Shown here: in pieces, positions 22,829 to 29,850 of the stretch
Layout: each line of letters starts with the position of its first letter
Position numbering within the stretch: position 1 is the first letter of the stretch
Source: a virus
Length of the DNA: 34,513 nucleotides
Reading direction: 5' to 3' (one strand)
IMG/VR virus record: IMGVR_UViG_3300021963_000382
Coordinates: 1-34,513 of that record
Translations under genes and position numbers: made by a program
The notes under the pieces: model-generated
The model's input: only the letters and a program-made list of their open reading frames with translations
What the model was told of the DNA's origin: nothing
The model's database searches: none

Positions 22829-23214
22829 TATTTAACTCCCCAAGTCTTTACTGCATCTTCCAATACGTCTTCCAACATTTCGGCTTGTTCTTTTTTAGAT
22901 AACTTTTTTAGACCTAAAGCAATCTTTTCTTCATCGGACAATTTCTTCAAAGCCTCACGCCTAGTTTTGGCTACTTGCTTTTTGCGTTCCTCTTTCTCAC
23001 GTGCCTTGCGATCCGCTTCCTGATGTTTCTCCCACCAATCACGAACCTCATCATCTTTCAGAACCAAAAAATCAGCATAACCACTTTTAACCAACTCAGT
23101 CATTGCCTTACAAGCAATGCGAGCCAGCATGTCAGCACGGTCTTTCATTTCTTGGTATTGCCAAGAATCGGTAGGGCTAGAATAACTATCTGATCCATAA
23201 TCTCTACAAGGCAT
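22828..23214 (-). CDS. conserved phage protein with coiled coil
   Basis: 128 residues. The N-terminus MPCRDYGSDSYSS and MKDRADMLARIACKAMTELV resemble a protein found repeatedly in tailed phages. Residues 62-95 are a highly charged coiled coil (HQEADRKAREKEERKKQVAK), followed by a second helix. The stop overlaps the next ATG. Function is unknown. Confidence 0.8.
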   Translation of the reverse strand: MPCRDYGSDSYSSPTDSWQYQEMKDRADMLARIACKAMTELVKSGYADFLVLKDDEVRDWWEKHQEADRKAREKEERKKQVAKTRREALKKLSDEEKIALGLKKLSKKEQAEMLEDVLEDAVKTWGVK

Positions 23215-23217
23215 GAT

Positions 23218-23463
23218 TTACTCCTTTACTCCGAAATGTTGTTTAATTGCATCACGGCACAGTTGAGTACCATCATAAAAATACCCGCCACCAAGATGTG
23301 CATCGCCTTTTTTTTCAACCTTGTTAATTTGTTTTATACATTCGGCAACAATCAACTCGGCGAACTTTTTACGATTGAAACTTTCAGCAGTAGAAGTACC
23401 GTTTAGTCCGCACTTCACTGTTTCAGTTGCCTGTCTTTCAAGTTCTCGAATTCGTTCGTTCAT
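23218..23463 (-). CDS. NERI/HFGVEE family small protein
   Basis: 81 residues: MNERIRELERQATETVKCGL at the start, FNRKKFAELIVAECIKQINK in the middle, IKQHFGVKE at the end. ATGA overlap with the upstream gene. One gene separates it from the copy at 22529-22828. Confidence 0.85.
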   Translation of the reverse strand: MNERIRELERQATETVKCGLNGTSTAESFNRKKFAELIVAECIKQINKVEKKGDAHLGGGYFYDGTQLCRDAIKQHFGVKE

Positions 23464-23693
23464 ACCAATTCTCCTGTTGCATCGTTGACCTTGCCGTAGT
23501 AGACAGCCTCGAATCCGTTGCCGTTCTCAAGCCAACCATTTATGTTCCAGTTATCACGGTGCTGGTTGTAGAATCTCGCCCACATGAGTGCATCTTCACG
23601 GGTGTTAAACTCTTCCTCACGCTTGACCTTGTACAGGTTAGGGCGACCGAGTTCCACGGGGTGGACATAAACAATGTGTACATATTTTGTCAT
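23460..23693 (-). CDS. small hypothetical protein
   Basis: 77 residues, beta-rich and aromatic (TKYVHIVYVHPVELGRPNLY, later WNINGWLENGNGFEAVYYGK). Its codon choice is GC-richer than its neighbours. It overlaps the GIY-YIG gene by TAATG and the NERI gene by ATGA. Not recognised. Confidence 0.7.
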   Translation of the reverse strand: MTKYVHIVYVHPVELGRPNLYKVKREEEFNTREDALMWARFYNQHRDNWNINGWLENGNGFEAVYYGKVNDATGELV

Positions 23694-24031
23694 TACTTTA
23701 CTCCAAATGTGTTCAATGCAGGACGCAATGTGTTAATCAATTCTGTCTCACGTGCATGAGCAGGACGCTTGCCTCTCACAATCTCCACGACACCAAATAC
23801 AAAACTGTCGGCACCTTGCTCACGCAAAGCACGTGACAAACCCCAATTCTTGTTTTCAGTCATGGCACGTTGCATGTGCTTTTGCATGCGGCGATATAAT
23901 GTACGGCGCACGTTGCCTTTGAATGAAAGTGCAGTCAGACCGATGTAGTACTCAAGTGTTACAACATCTTGAATGTAGTAGATCACTTGATTGCGGTCTG
24001 TTCTGCGTTTGCGGTTGATTTTTGAGTTCAT
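23693..24031 (-). CDS. GIY-YIG domain nuclease, probably leaderless
   Basis: 112 residues. The motifs are VIYYIQD and EYYIGLT (the GIY-YIG pair, residues 17-33), R47/R48, H52, the metal-binding E95 in ARETELINTL, and N107. The domain stands alone, without a DNA-recognition tail, so it could be a homing, repair or host-DNA nuclease. The ATG at 24031 lies six bases after a perfect TATAAT, and no ribosome-binding site is present. It leads a six-gene operon. Confidence 0.82.
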   Translation of the reverse strand: MNSKINRKRRTDRNQVIYYIQDVVTLEYYIGLTALSFKGNVRRTLYRRMQKHMQRAMTENKNWGLSRALREQGADSFVFGVVEIVRGKRPAHARETELINTLRPALNTFGVK

Positions 24032-24037
24032 GTGTGT

Positions 24038-24066
24038 ATTATATACCCAATCTGATTTATTGTCAA
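24038..24066 (-). promoter_or_regulatory. early promoter inside a perfect inverted repeat
   Basis: TTGACA (24066-24061), 17 bp, TATAAT (24043-24038). It is embedded in the 15-bp arms at 24039-24053 and 24066-24080. Confidence 0.9.
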
Positions 24067-24080
24067 GATTGGGTATATAA
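24039..24080. repeat. 15-bp perfect inverted repeat around the promoter
   Basis: TTATATACCCAATCT at 24039-24053 and AGATTGGGTATATAA at 24066-24080, with 12 bp between them that holds most of the -35 box. The right arm duplicates the spacer/-10 part of the promoter in inverse orientation. Confidence 0.85.
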
Positions 24081-24083
24081 CTT

Positions 24084-24302
24084 TTAGTCTACTTTTGCAA
24101 ATCCCATGAACATTTCAATGTCATACCAAGCGACTGCTTTAGTATTCATTTCGTAAACAAGCACAGGGTATGCTTCTGTATTAACTTTATCAAAAGTGAC
24201 AAGTTTCTCAAATTGAGATTGAGATTGATCTTCGTCAGACTGGTCCTCAAAAGTAATGTACGCTTTGTTAGTGTTCACAAACATATCAATATCGTAAGAC
24301 AT
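24084..24302 (-). CDS. small acidic hypothetical protein
   Basis: 72 residues from the ATG at 24302, preceded by AAAGGG. It is acidic, with DQSDEDQSQSQFEKLVTFDK and beta-like strands such as AYPVLVYEMNTKAVAWYDIE. It is a single-gene cassette between two promoters. Possibly a DNA mimic or inhibitor by composition, but nothing proves it. Confidence 0.7.
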   Translation of the reverse strand: MSYDIDMFVNTNKAYITFEDQSDEDQSQSQFEKLVTFDKVNTEAYPVLVYEMNTKAVAWYDIEMFMGFAKVD

Positions 24303-24331
24303 AATTGGCCCTTTCAAGTGAATAAGATGCT

Positions 24332-24360
24332 ATTGTATAGCCAAAATGATTTATTGTCAA
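24332..24360 (-). promoter_or_regulatory. sigma70-type early promoter
   Basis: TTGACA (24360-24355), 17 bp, TACAAT (24337-24332). The stop TGA of the Toprim gene (24359-24357) lies within TTGACA. Confidence 0.85.
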
Positions 24361-24878
24361 CAGTGCATTTGTAATACTTTAGTAACATATTCATCACTGC
24401 TATCACCTAGATCCTTTTCTTCAGTAAAAAGTACTACATCTCCAAACTTAGCTAACTTGCGGCCAGCATCATCGTTGTCACACACGGCTACTACTTTTCT
24501 ATTAAGACAAGTAAGCCAGTTGCGTAAGTCGGGACTAGGGTTGTTAGACAGTACTGCTAACGCACTAAATCCACGCTCAGTGAGTCGGGCCGCATCAAAT
24601 AGACCCTCACACACAAACACGACCCCGGGGCTTAAAAACAAACTTTCCACGCCCCATACCGCTAGTGTAGGCTGCTTTCTGTAAGTGTAGTACTTTCCTA
24701 GTAGTGGATTGTTGCCGGGCTTCTTGTCGCCCTCGGGTCTGTATTGTTGAAATCCAACTAATTGACCAGTTAAATTGTATAAGAAAAAAGTAGCAACACG
24801 CTCAACTTCATCTACCATTGGACGATGCAAGTCAACATCAAGGTGTCTGTCTTTGAGGTGTTCTGTTACTGTTTTCAT
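24357..24878 (-). CDS. Toprim-domain protein (primase/helicase-like), probably leaderless
   Basis: 173 residues. The Toprim core is VVFVCEGLFDAARLT (E91) and VVAVCDNDDAGRKLA (D134, D136), followed by KDLGDSSDEYV. The N-terminal third resembles the zinc-less linker of phage primase-helicases but no zinc finger is seen. It is short for a full primase, so it may be a partner subunit or a nuclease-type Toprim. The ATG lies seven bases after TATAAT, without a ribosome-binding site. Its stop sits in the next -35 box. Confidence 0.8.
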   Translation of the reverse strand: MKTVTEHLKDRHLDVDLHRPMVDEVERVATFFLYNLTGQLVGFQQYRPEGDKKPGNNPLLGKYYTYRKQPTLAVWGVESLFLSPGVVFVCEGLFDAARLTERGFSALAVLSNNPSPDLRNWLTCLNRKVVAVCDNDDAGRKLAKFGDVVLFTEEKDLGDSSDEYVTKVLQMHC

Positions 24879-24885
24879 AAATGCA

Positions 24886-24914
24886 ATTATAAACCCAAAA
24901 TGATTTATTGTCAA
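24886..24914 (-). promoter_or_regulatory. sigma70-type early promoter
   Basis: TTGACA (24914-24909), 17 bp with ATAAATC and TTTGGGT blocks, TATAAT (24891-24886), then TGCATTT and the ATG of the Toprim gene. Confidence 0.9.
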
Positions 24915-24960
24915 ATGACTAAGTTAGTTAGTACTAACTAGGGATAATTTCGTTAGTCAT
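24915..24960. repeat. nested inverted repeats in an intergenic region
   Basis: Outer arms ATGACTAA (24915-24922) and TTAGTCAT (24953-24960) enclose the 16-bp perfect palindrome TAGTTAGTACTAACTA (24925-24940). It adjoins the -35 box of the Toprim promoter. The 163-bp gap up to 25077 has no gene; 24961-25032 shows only a weak possible hairpin. Confidence 0.65.
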
Positions 24961-25032
24961 GTGTCAGAGTGCGTGGCCGAAAAAAGAATTGGTCCTGACG
25001 AACCTATACAAAAAATGAATACTATAGTTTTC

Positions 25033-25057
25033 AAAAAAGGTAATACTAGAGTATTAC
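25033..25057 (-). terminator. intrinsic terminator
   Basis: GTAATACT, CT, AGTATTAC then CTTTTTT on the minus strand, 21 bp after the stop of the zincin gene. The plus strand also shows a short T run, so it may work both ways. Confidence 0.75.
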
Positions 25058-25077
25058 TTTTCTAACACATTGTTTAC

Positions 25078-25524
25078 TTAATGTTTAGATTTACGATCCA
25101 TGTAGGATAATGCTTCGCTCAGTATCCCTATTTGCCTAGTGTATGCATCATGTTCCCAAGGCAGGTTAGTGTATTCTTCATAGGTCATGTCATCTGGCAA
25201 TTTGTTTGTGATAAAGATACCATGCCAATAACATTTACCGTCTCTTGTAATCTTCAATGTACCCTTGTGTTTTTGATGTACATGAATCAATTCATGTGCT
25301 AGAATCTTTGGTATCGTGTCAAAAGGTAGATCGTAATTTATCCCTATACGGTTGATGCGATACATATCAATTCCGCCATAGACATTTTCTCCTAAGTCAT
25401 ACAAACAGACTTCTAAGATTTCTGGTAACTCAATGATAGTGGATATAGCTTTAGCAAACGCATCTATGATAGATTCGTGTTTGTAGCTATGCTGATTGTT
25501 TTGATAAAAATATCTAATATCCAC
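25078..25524 (-). CDS. SprT/zincin-like metallopeptidase-fold protein
   Basis: 148 residues. ILAHELIHVHQKH holds the HExxH zinc motif (H77, E78, H81), and a later Glu in LPWEHDAY (E124) can be the third ligand. The preceding GINYDLPFDTIP and the size recall SprT-like or minigluzincin proteins. Substrate unknown. It forms an operon with the GNAT-like gene, three bases apart. Confidence 0.75.
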   Translation of the reverse strand: MDIRYFYQNNQHSYKHESIIDAFAKAISTIIELPEILEVCLYDLGENVYGGIDMYRINRIGINYDLPFDTIPKILAHELIHVHQKHKGTLKITRDGKCYWHGIFITNKLPDDMTYEEYTNLPWEHDAYTRQIGILSEALSYMDRKSKH

Positions 25525-25527
25525 AAT

Positions 25528-25992
25528 TTATTTAGTAGGTTCGATGTTTTCTTGATTTGGTTTGGTGTATTCGTAATTGATAGTGTCTAAGTTTTCACGG
25601 AATACGATTGCCCCGTTACGCAAATGAAATCGTCTTGCCATTTCTGTCTTAGGACTTAATGTTACAAATCTAGTCACACTAGGATAATCACGCTGGATAC
25701 CCTTTACTGCTTCAATTAACAATTGTTGACCTTTACCATTCTTGTAACTCCAAATAGTGTAGAATACTGCGGTTGTAGGTACAATTGCGGTAGTCTTTAA
25801 ATCATTGGTGTTTTCTGGTACAAAGTCATGGAAGCTAACGCAAACCATTGCATCTGGTTTTTCTTCATTAACCAAGGCAGCTACCATTCTTCCATCACTT
25901 ACTCTAAAATCTGTAGGTATTTCAGGTCGTACCGGGTCATCTTTAATGAATTCTAGTAGTTTGTCTGTGAGGTCTTTGATGAAGTGCAACAT
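25528..25992 (-). CDS. GNAT-family acetyltransferase-like protein
   Basis: 154 residues. The GNAT core is visible as DAMVCVSFHDF, then AVFYTIWSYKNGKGQQLLIE (GKG-type acetyl-CoA loop followed by a helix) and FVTLSPKTEMARRFHLRNGA, the usual final strand and helix. The substrate is unknown. A TATAAATA box lies eight bases upstream of the ATG. Confidence 0.65.
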   Translation of the reverse strand: MLHFIKDLTDKLLEFIKDDPVRPEIPTDFRVSDGRMVAALVNEEKPDAMVCVSFHDFVPENTNDLKTTAIVPTTAVFYTIWSYKNGKGQQLLIEAVKGIQRDYPSVTRFVTLSPKTEMARRFHLRNGAIVFRENLDTINYEYTKPNQENIEPTK

Positions 25993-26000
25993 AATATGTG

Positions 26001-26008
26001 TATTTATA
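26001..26008 (-). promoter_or_regulatory. T4-type late promoter box TATAAATA
   Basis: Exact TATAAATA on the minus strand, eight bases before the ATG at 25992. Transcription would then start next to the ATG, so the assignment is less sure than at 8140-8147. Confidence 0.4.
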
Positions 26009-26030
26009 CGATGTGTATAAAATACATATA

Positions 26031-26822
26031 TTATGCACTATAAATCTTAGCCAATGATTTTTCAACCAATCGCTGTCTTTCTTGTTTGCTTTTGGCGCCC
26101 AATACAGTTATGTTATATAACTGATTGTTGGCTTTAACTAACAGTGTAATGCAGAAGCCGGCAGCACTAGTGAAGCCGGTCTTGATTGTGATTATCCCCT
26201 CACGACCAAAATAACTACTAGTAGGATTATTGGCTACTACTTGTGGTTTACGTTTTGGTTCTTTAACAGACTTTTTACGCTTTTTGGATTCTATTGGAGA
26301 AAAAGTTCGTTGTGATTGGGCCGCTGATTGTACTATGTCAAACTCGCTTACTGCTCTGGTTAAGGTTATTATATCTCCAATAGTGCTGTAGTTCATAGGA
26401 CTCAGTCCAGTTGGTTCTACAAAACCAGAACGAAACATGTTCAATTCTTTTGAATATTCGTTCATCTTAGCAACGAATCCTGCCCTACCATTAGGGTAGT
26501 TTTCTGCTAGAGTAATTGCGGCTATGTTGTCACTACTAATCAATGACAAGTTAATCAGTTCTAATCTAGTAAGAATCATTCCTTTACTCAGTTTGGTATT
26601 AGGTGTCTTGTTACTTCGAACCGTTAGTTTTTCTGTTAAGTCTTGATCCGATTTCAATACTGTGTATACTGTCATTAATTTGCTTATGCTAGCAATACTG
26701 ACTTCATCACAGTCCAAAGACCCATTTAACACTGTATCATTGGTTATGTTATACAATACCGTGTTGGGATAGGCAAAGCCAATCAATGGGAAAAATAATA
26801 ATATTACAAGTATTTTACGCAT
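26031..26822 (-). CDS. D-alanyl-D-alanine carboxy/endopeptidase-like protein (S11 family)
   Basis: 263 residues from the ATG at 26822, with a signal peptide MRKILVILLFFPLIGFAYPN. All three penicillin-binding motifs are present: SISK (S45, K48), SDN (S97, N99) and KTG (214-216). It would act on peptidoglycan cross-links or stem peptides in the periplasm. It lacks the C-terminal domain of PBP5-type enzymes, like PBP7/PbpG. A Lys/Arg-rich insert lies at about 180-193. A role in lysis or cell-wall remodelling is inferred. Confidence 0.85.
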   Translation of the reverse strand: MRKILVILLFFPLIGFAYPNTVLYNITNDTVLNGSLDCDEVSIASISKLMTVYTVLKSDQDLTEKLTVRSNKTPNTKLSKGMILTRLELINLSLISSDNIAAITLAENYPNGRAGFVAKMNEYSKELNMFRSGFVEPTGLSPMNYSTIGDIITLTRAVSEFDIVQSAAQSQRTFSPIESKKRKKSVKEPKRKPQVVANNPTSSYFGREGIITIKTGFTSAAGFCITLLVKANNQLYNITVLGAKSKQERQRLVEKSLAKIYSA

Positions 26823-26831
26823 AGAATATTT

Positions 26832-26860
26832 ATTATATAAAAAATACATTAAAATAGCAA
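26832..26860 (-). promoter_or_regulatory. sigma70-type promoter of the peptidase gene
   Basis: TTGCTA (26860-26855), 17 bp, TATAAT (26837-26832). The ATG follows nine bases later, with no ribosome-binding site. Confidence 0.6.
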
Positions 26861-26880
26861 TACAATAGGACATAATAAAT

Positions 26881-28023
26881 ATGGAAATGACATTACTTGA
26901 ACTTGACCAGAAGGCTAAGTACCACTATAGTAGACTAGAATTGCAAGAAGCAATGATGTGTTATGCACAAGCATTTACTGAGTACCCTAATTTAGGACTA
27001 GCATATAATAATTACGGAAACATCATGCGTGAAATGGGGTACCCTGAACGTGCGTATAGATTCTTAGAAACTGCTATTGATATCAGTGATGAAGATAGGG
27101 TAGCACCATTCAATCTAGCGGTAGCATACCTGATTGCAGGTGATCTTAAAAAAGGATGGGAGCAGTTTGAAACTAGATGGCGTTTTAAAAATCACGAACA
27201 TACATTAAATTGGACTACTCAACCAAGATGGGAAGGTCAGGACCTTACAGATAAAATATTGTTAGTAACCTGTGAAGAAGGTGATGGAGATAATATACAG
27301 TTCATTAGATTTGTCCATCAACTTAACGGGACAATAATAATTCAAACTGAGCCTCAACTTAAAAAACTTTTTAAAGAATCATTTAAACATCTAGTAATAG
27401 ACAATACTGAACCTATTCCACATTTTGATTACTGGGTGCCCATACTGAGTTTACCTAGGATTCTAAATGTAACTTATGATAACCTGATATCAAAGACCCC
27501 ATATCTCAACCCAAACAAGAAATCAAGTAATGAATGGAAGAAAAGAATGGGTAGTGGTAAGATACGAGTAGGTGTAAGTTGGAGGGGGAGAACTAAGAAC
27601 TATCCATTTGAATATCTTTTTAAATTGATGCAAGAGAATAGTAATTATGAATGGATCAACTTACAAGCATTGTGTACCGTTGATGAAATCAACCAACTGC
27701 AAAGCATAGGGGTAAAAGATTATTTTAGCAACATTACTAATTGGCATGACACTGCTGGATTAATTAGTAATTTAGATTTTGTGATTACGATTGATACAGG
27801 GTTAGCACATTTAGTTGGTGCTTTAAATAAGCCATGCTTGTTACTATTAGATAGATATAAAACATGCTGGAGATGGTTATTAAATCGCAATGATAGTCCT
27901 TGGTATCCATCATTAACTCTAATTAGGCAAACACAAATACATGGATATGATGAACAACTAACAAATGTTCAAAATCATATAGCCAAAAAAATAGGGGCCG
28001 AAGCCCCTATAAGTTCTACATAG
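26881..28023 (+). CDS. TPR-repeat glycosyltransferase-like protein
   Basis: 380 residues. Residues about 8-115 form three TPR repeats (MMCYAQAFTEYPNLGLAYNN, YPERAYRFLETAIDI, APFNLAVAYLIAGDLKKGWE). The C-terminal part resembles GT-B transferases of the GT9/GT41 type: IRVGVSWRG, then FVITIDTGLAHLVGALNKPC and WRWLLNRNDSPWYPSLTLIR. It may add sugars to proteins or surface glycans. It is the only plus-strand gene in this region, and its last ten codons overlap the terminator of the convergent operon. Confidence 0.8.
   Translation: MEMTLLELDQKAKYHYSRLELQEAMMCYAQAFTEYPNLGLAYNNYGNIMREMGYPERAYRFLETAIDISDEDRVAPFNLAVAYLIAGDLKKGWEQFETRWRFKNHEHTLNWTTQPRWEGQDLTDKILLVTCEEGDGDNIQFIRFVHQLNGTIIIQTEPQLKKLFKESFKHLVIDNTEPIPHFDYWVPILSLPRILNVTYDNLISKTPYLNPNKKSSNEWKKRMGSGKIRVGVSWRGRTKNYPFEYLFKLMQENSNYEWINLQALCTVDEINQLQSIGVKDYFSNITNWHDTAGLISNLDFVITIDTGLAHLVGALNKPCLLLLDRYKTCWRWLLNRNDSPWYPSLTLIRQTQIHGYDEQLTNVQNHIAKKIGAEAPISST
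27985..28010 (-). terminator. intrinsic terminator inside the end of a convergent gene
   Basis: On the minus strand: ATAGGGGC, TTCG, GCCCCTAT, then TTTTTT. It ends the operon 30048-28016 and lies wholly within the coding sequence of the plus-strand glycosyltransferase-like gene. Confidence 0.9.
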
Positions 28024-28618
28024 TAGGTCCGTTGCCAGATTTAAATCCTACTTCACCGCCCTCGTCTTTGATTCGCTTGTATACATCTTCTAATGAGATA
28101 GGACGAAAATCAGTTTGCTCTACGCACACACAATGATATCTTGGATCAATTTCATCGCTATACAAGATAGTACCAGTTTTAACATCATATCCACAAGGCT
28201 TTTTAACACGGTTAGTGTGCAGATGACCATGAATGTTGACACCAAAACGACCCAAACTTTCTTCATGTACTGGGATATGACTTAAGATCATACCATTCAT
28301 AACATGATAAGCCCTCAATTCACGGAAGTATTCACGATATTCTGTGTCACGGAAAATATCATGGTTACCACGAATCAATACCTTGTCACCGTTCAACCGA
28401 TGCATAATGCTCAAACTCTTGCGATTGATAACCACATCACCTAAGTGATAAACCTTATCGTTAGGGCGTACGGTCTCGTTCCAACGCTTGACCATTTCCT
28501 CATCCATCTCTGCAGGATCAGTCCATGGACGAATCTTCGTCACTCCATCACTTTCAGTGAATCTACACACTCCGGCATGACCAAAATGTGTATCACTAAC
28601 TAAAAATACTGATGGCAT
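28016..28618 (-). CDS. metallophosphoesterase
   Basis: 200 residues with the full motif set: SDTHFGH (D9, H11), HLGDV (D61), RGNHD (N85, H86), SHIPVH (H114) and NIHGHLH (H130, H132, H134). The set resembles small YfcE-like or phage phosphoesterases. It is encoded with a P-loop kinase and a dual-specificity phosphatase, suggesting nucleotide or RNA-end processing (inference). Its 3' end overlaps the convergent gene by eight bases. Confidence 0.9.
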   Translation of the reverse strand: MPSVFLVSDTHFGHAGVCRFTESDGVTKIRPWTDPAEMDEEMVKRWNETVRPNDKVYHLGDVVINRKSLSIMHRLNGDKVLIRGNHDIFRDTEYREYFRELRAYHVMNGMILSHIPVHEESLGRFGVNIHGHLHTNRVKKPCGYDVKTGTILYSDEIDPRYHCVCVEQTDFRPISLEDVYKRIKDEGGEVGFKSGNGPTM

Positions 28619-28619
28619 A

Positions 28620-29087
28620 TTAAACCCTCCAAATTTCTTTAAAGCCTTCTTCTAAAGTAGGCTCTTCCCAATTATCAATCATTTGTTGAACCACATCGTC
28701 TGGAATAACTTTACCAGGACGACTAGCCAATCTACGTTTCAATTCATCTGGGTCGGGCACACTGAAAACAACTGCAATATGTTCATACTGTGATGGCAAC
28801 AGTGTGTTGAATTTTCTAGCACGGCTTTTTACAGTGGTACTAGTTTGGTCCCAGATAAAGTCTAATCGGTTAGATTGACAAGTCAATGCATGATTAACCA
28901 TTAAACGAACTGCAACAGGCATATAATCTTCAAACACCTCGGTATATGTTTTACCTTGACGGTGTGCTTCCATTTCAACAAACATATCAGTACCAACAAC
29001 CGGCATACCTAAAGCCCAAGTTTGATTCTTGATCCAAGTACTCTTACCTGCACCCGGTACGCCGATCAATTGATAACATTTGTTCAT
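28620..29087 (-). CDS. P-loop kinase, polynucleotide-kinase-like
   Basis: 155 residues. Walker A is GVPGAGKST (9-17). GTDMFVEMEAHRQGKTYTEV, then FIWDQTSTTVKSRARK and RRLASRPGKVIPDDVVQQMI follow the pattern of the zeta-toxin/T4 polynucleotide kinase group of predicted kinases. It would transfer phosphate from ATP to a nucleic-acid or small-molecule hydroxyl. It lacks the phosphatase domain of T4 Pnk, but a phosphoesterase is encoded next to it. Confidence 0.8.
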   Translation of the reverse strand: MNKCYQLIGVPGAGKSTWIKNQTWALGMPVVGTDMFVEMEAHRQGKTYTEVFEDYMPVAVRLMVNHALTCQSNRLDFIWDQTSTTVKSRARKFNTLLPSQYEHIAVVFSVPDPDELKRRLASRPGKVIPDDVVQQMIDNWEEPTLEEGFKEIWRV

Positions 29088-29344
29088 ACATACTCCTTAT
29101 TCAATCGTTTACGTGCGGCACTTGCGAACTCGCTGATATTGCCGCACTTATCTTCCCAACGCAACAGAGTGCGACAAGTGTAACCAATGTCACGCTTGTT
29201 ATAGCAAACTGCTTCTTGATTCAATTCACCGTTGACCAACACACGGCAGTGGTAGTTGCCGTTGATGTTGCGAACAGTTACTTCATGCTCTACTTCGCCC
29301 AGGATGCAACGCTGGATGCGAACTAGTTGTTTATATCGTTCCAT
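29084..29344 (-). CDS. small hypothetical protein
   Basis: 86 residues from the ATG at 29344, preceded by GAGGAG. It is basic and beta-rich with four cysteines (RCILG, YHCRVL, AVCYNK, YTCRTL) and one more near the end (DKCGN). The number of cysteines may indicate a metal site, but there is no clear pair spacing. ATGA overlap with the kinase gene. Not recognised. Confidence 0.7.
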   Translation of the reverse strand: MERYKQLVRIQRCILGEVEHEVTVRNINGNYHCRVLVNGELNQEAVCYNKRDIGYTCRTLLRWEDKCGNISEFASAARKRLNKEYV

Positions 29345-29366
29345 GTCATTCTCCTCAAATATCAGC

Positions 29367-29849
29367 TTAATAGTTTTTAGGTACAATTAACCCACTATCC
29401 AATGTTACACCATTGATTGTGTGGGCTTCGTTTTCATCATACGTCCATCCCAACACACTCATCATTTTATGTTTGACCAACAAGTTAGGGCTACGAAAAA
29501 TTTCTGTATCATCAAAGCCCATCATAACACCAACCTCACAAACTGCACCACTACGACATACACCAGCGACGCAATGCACAATCACATTACTACGATTAAG
29601 CAATGCTTGCTTTAGTAGTATAACCAAACTATTTGCTTGGTCATCGTTGATTTTCATTTCTGGTTCAATGCATGTATCATTTTCTTCCAAGTCTAGGAAT
29701 TGAAACTGATGCACACTATTGAATTTGTATTTTGGTTCGGGGAACTCCATATCAGTGTCAACAATCTGAATCAACATATTGTTAGGACCAGGATCAATGT
29801 GTAAACCCTTTTTGATATCGCTAAGTGCAACATTTTGAATCCAAGGCAT
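29367..29849 (-). CDS. dual-specificity/tyrosine phosphatase-like protein
   Basis: 160 residues from the ATG at 29849, preceded by GGAGAA. The phosphate-binding loop is HCVAGVCRS (C93, R99), the Cx5R signature, and an upstream Asp-containing loop (LEENDTCIEPEMKINDDQ) could supply the general acid. Such enzymes remove phosphate from proteins or RNA caps. It is encoded with a phosphoesterase and a kinase. An upstream extension of the frame overlaps other genes and is not used. Confidence 0.82.
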   Translation of the reverse strand: MPWIQNVALSDIKKGLHIDPGPNNMLIQIVDTDMEFPEPKYKFNSVHQFQFLDLEENDTCIEPEMKINDDQANSLVILLKQALLNRSNVIVHCVAGVCRSGAVCEVGVMMGFDDTEIFRSPNLLVKHKMMSVLGWTYDENEAHTINGVTLDSGLIVPKNY

Positions 29850-29850
29850 G

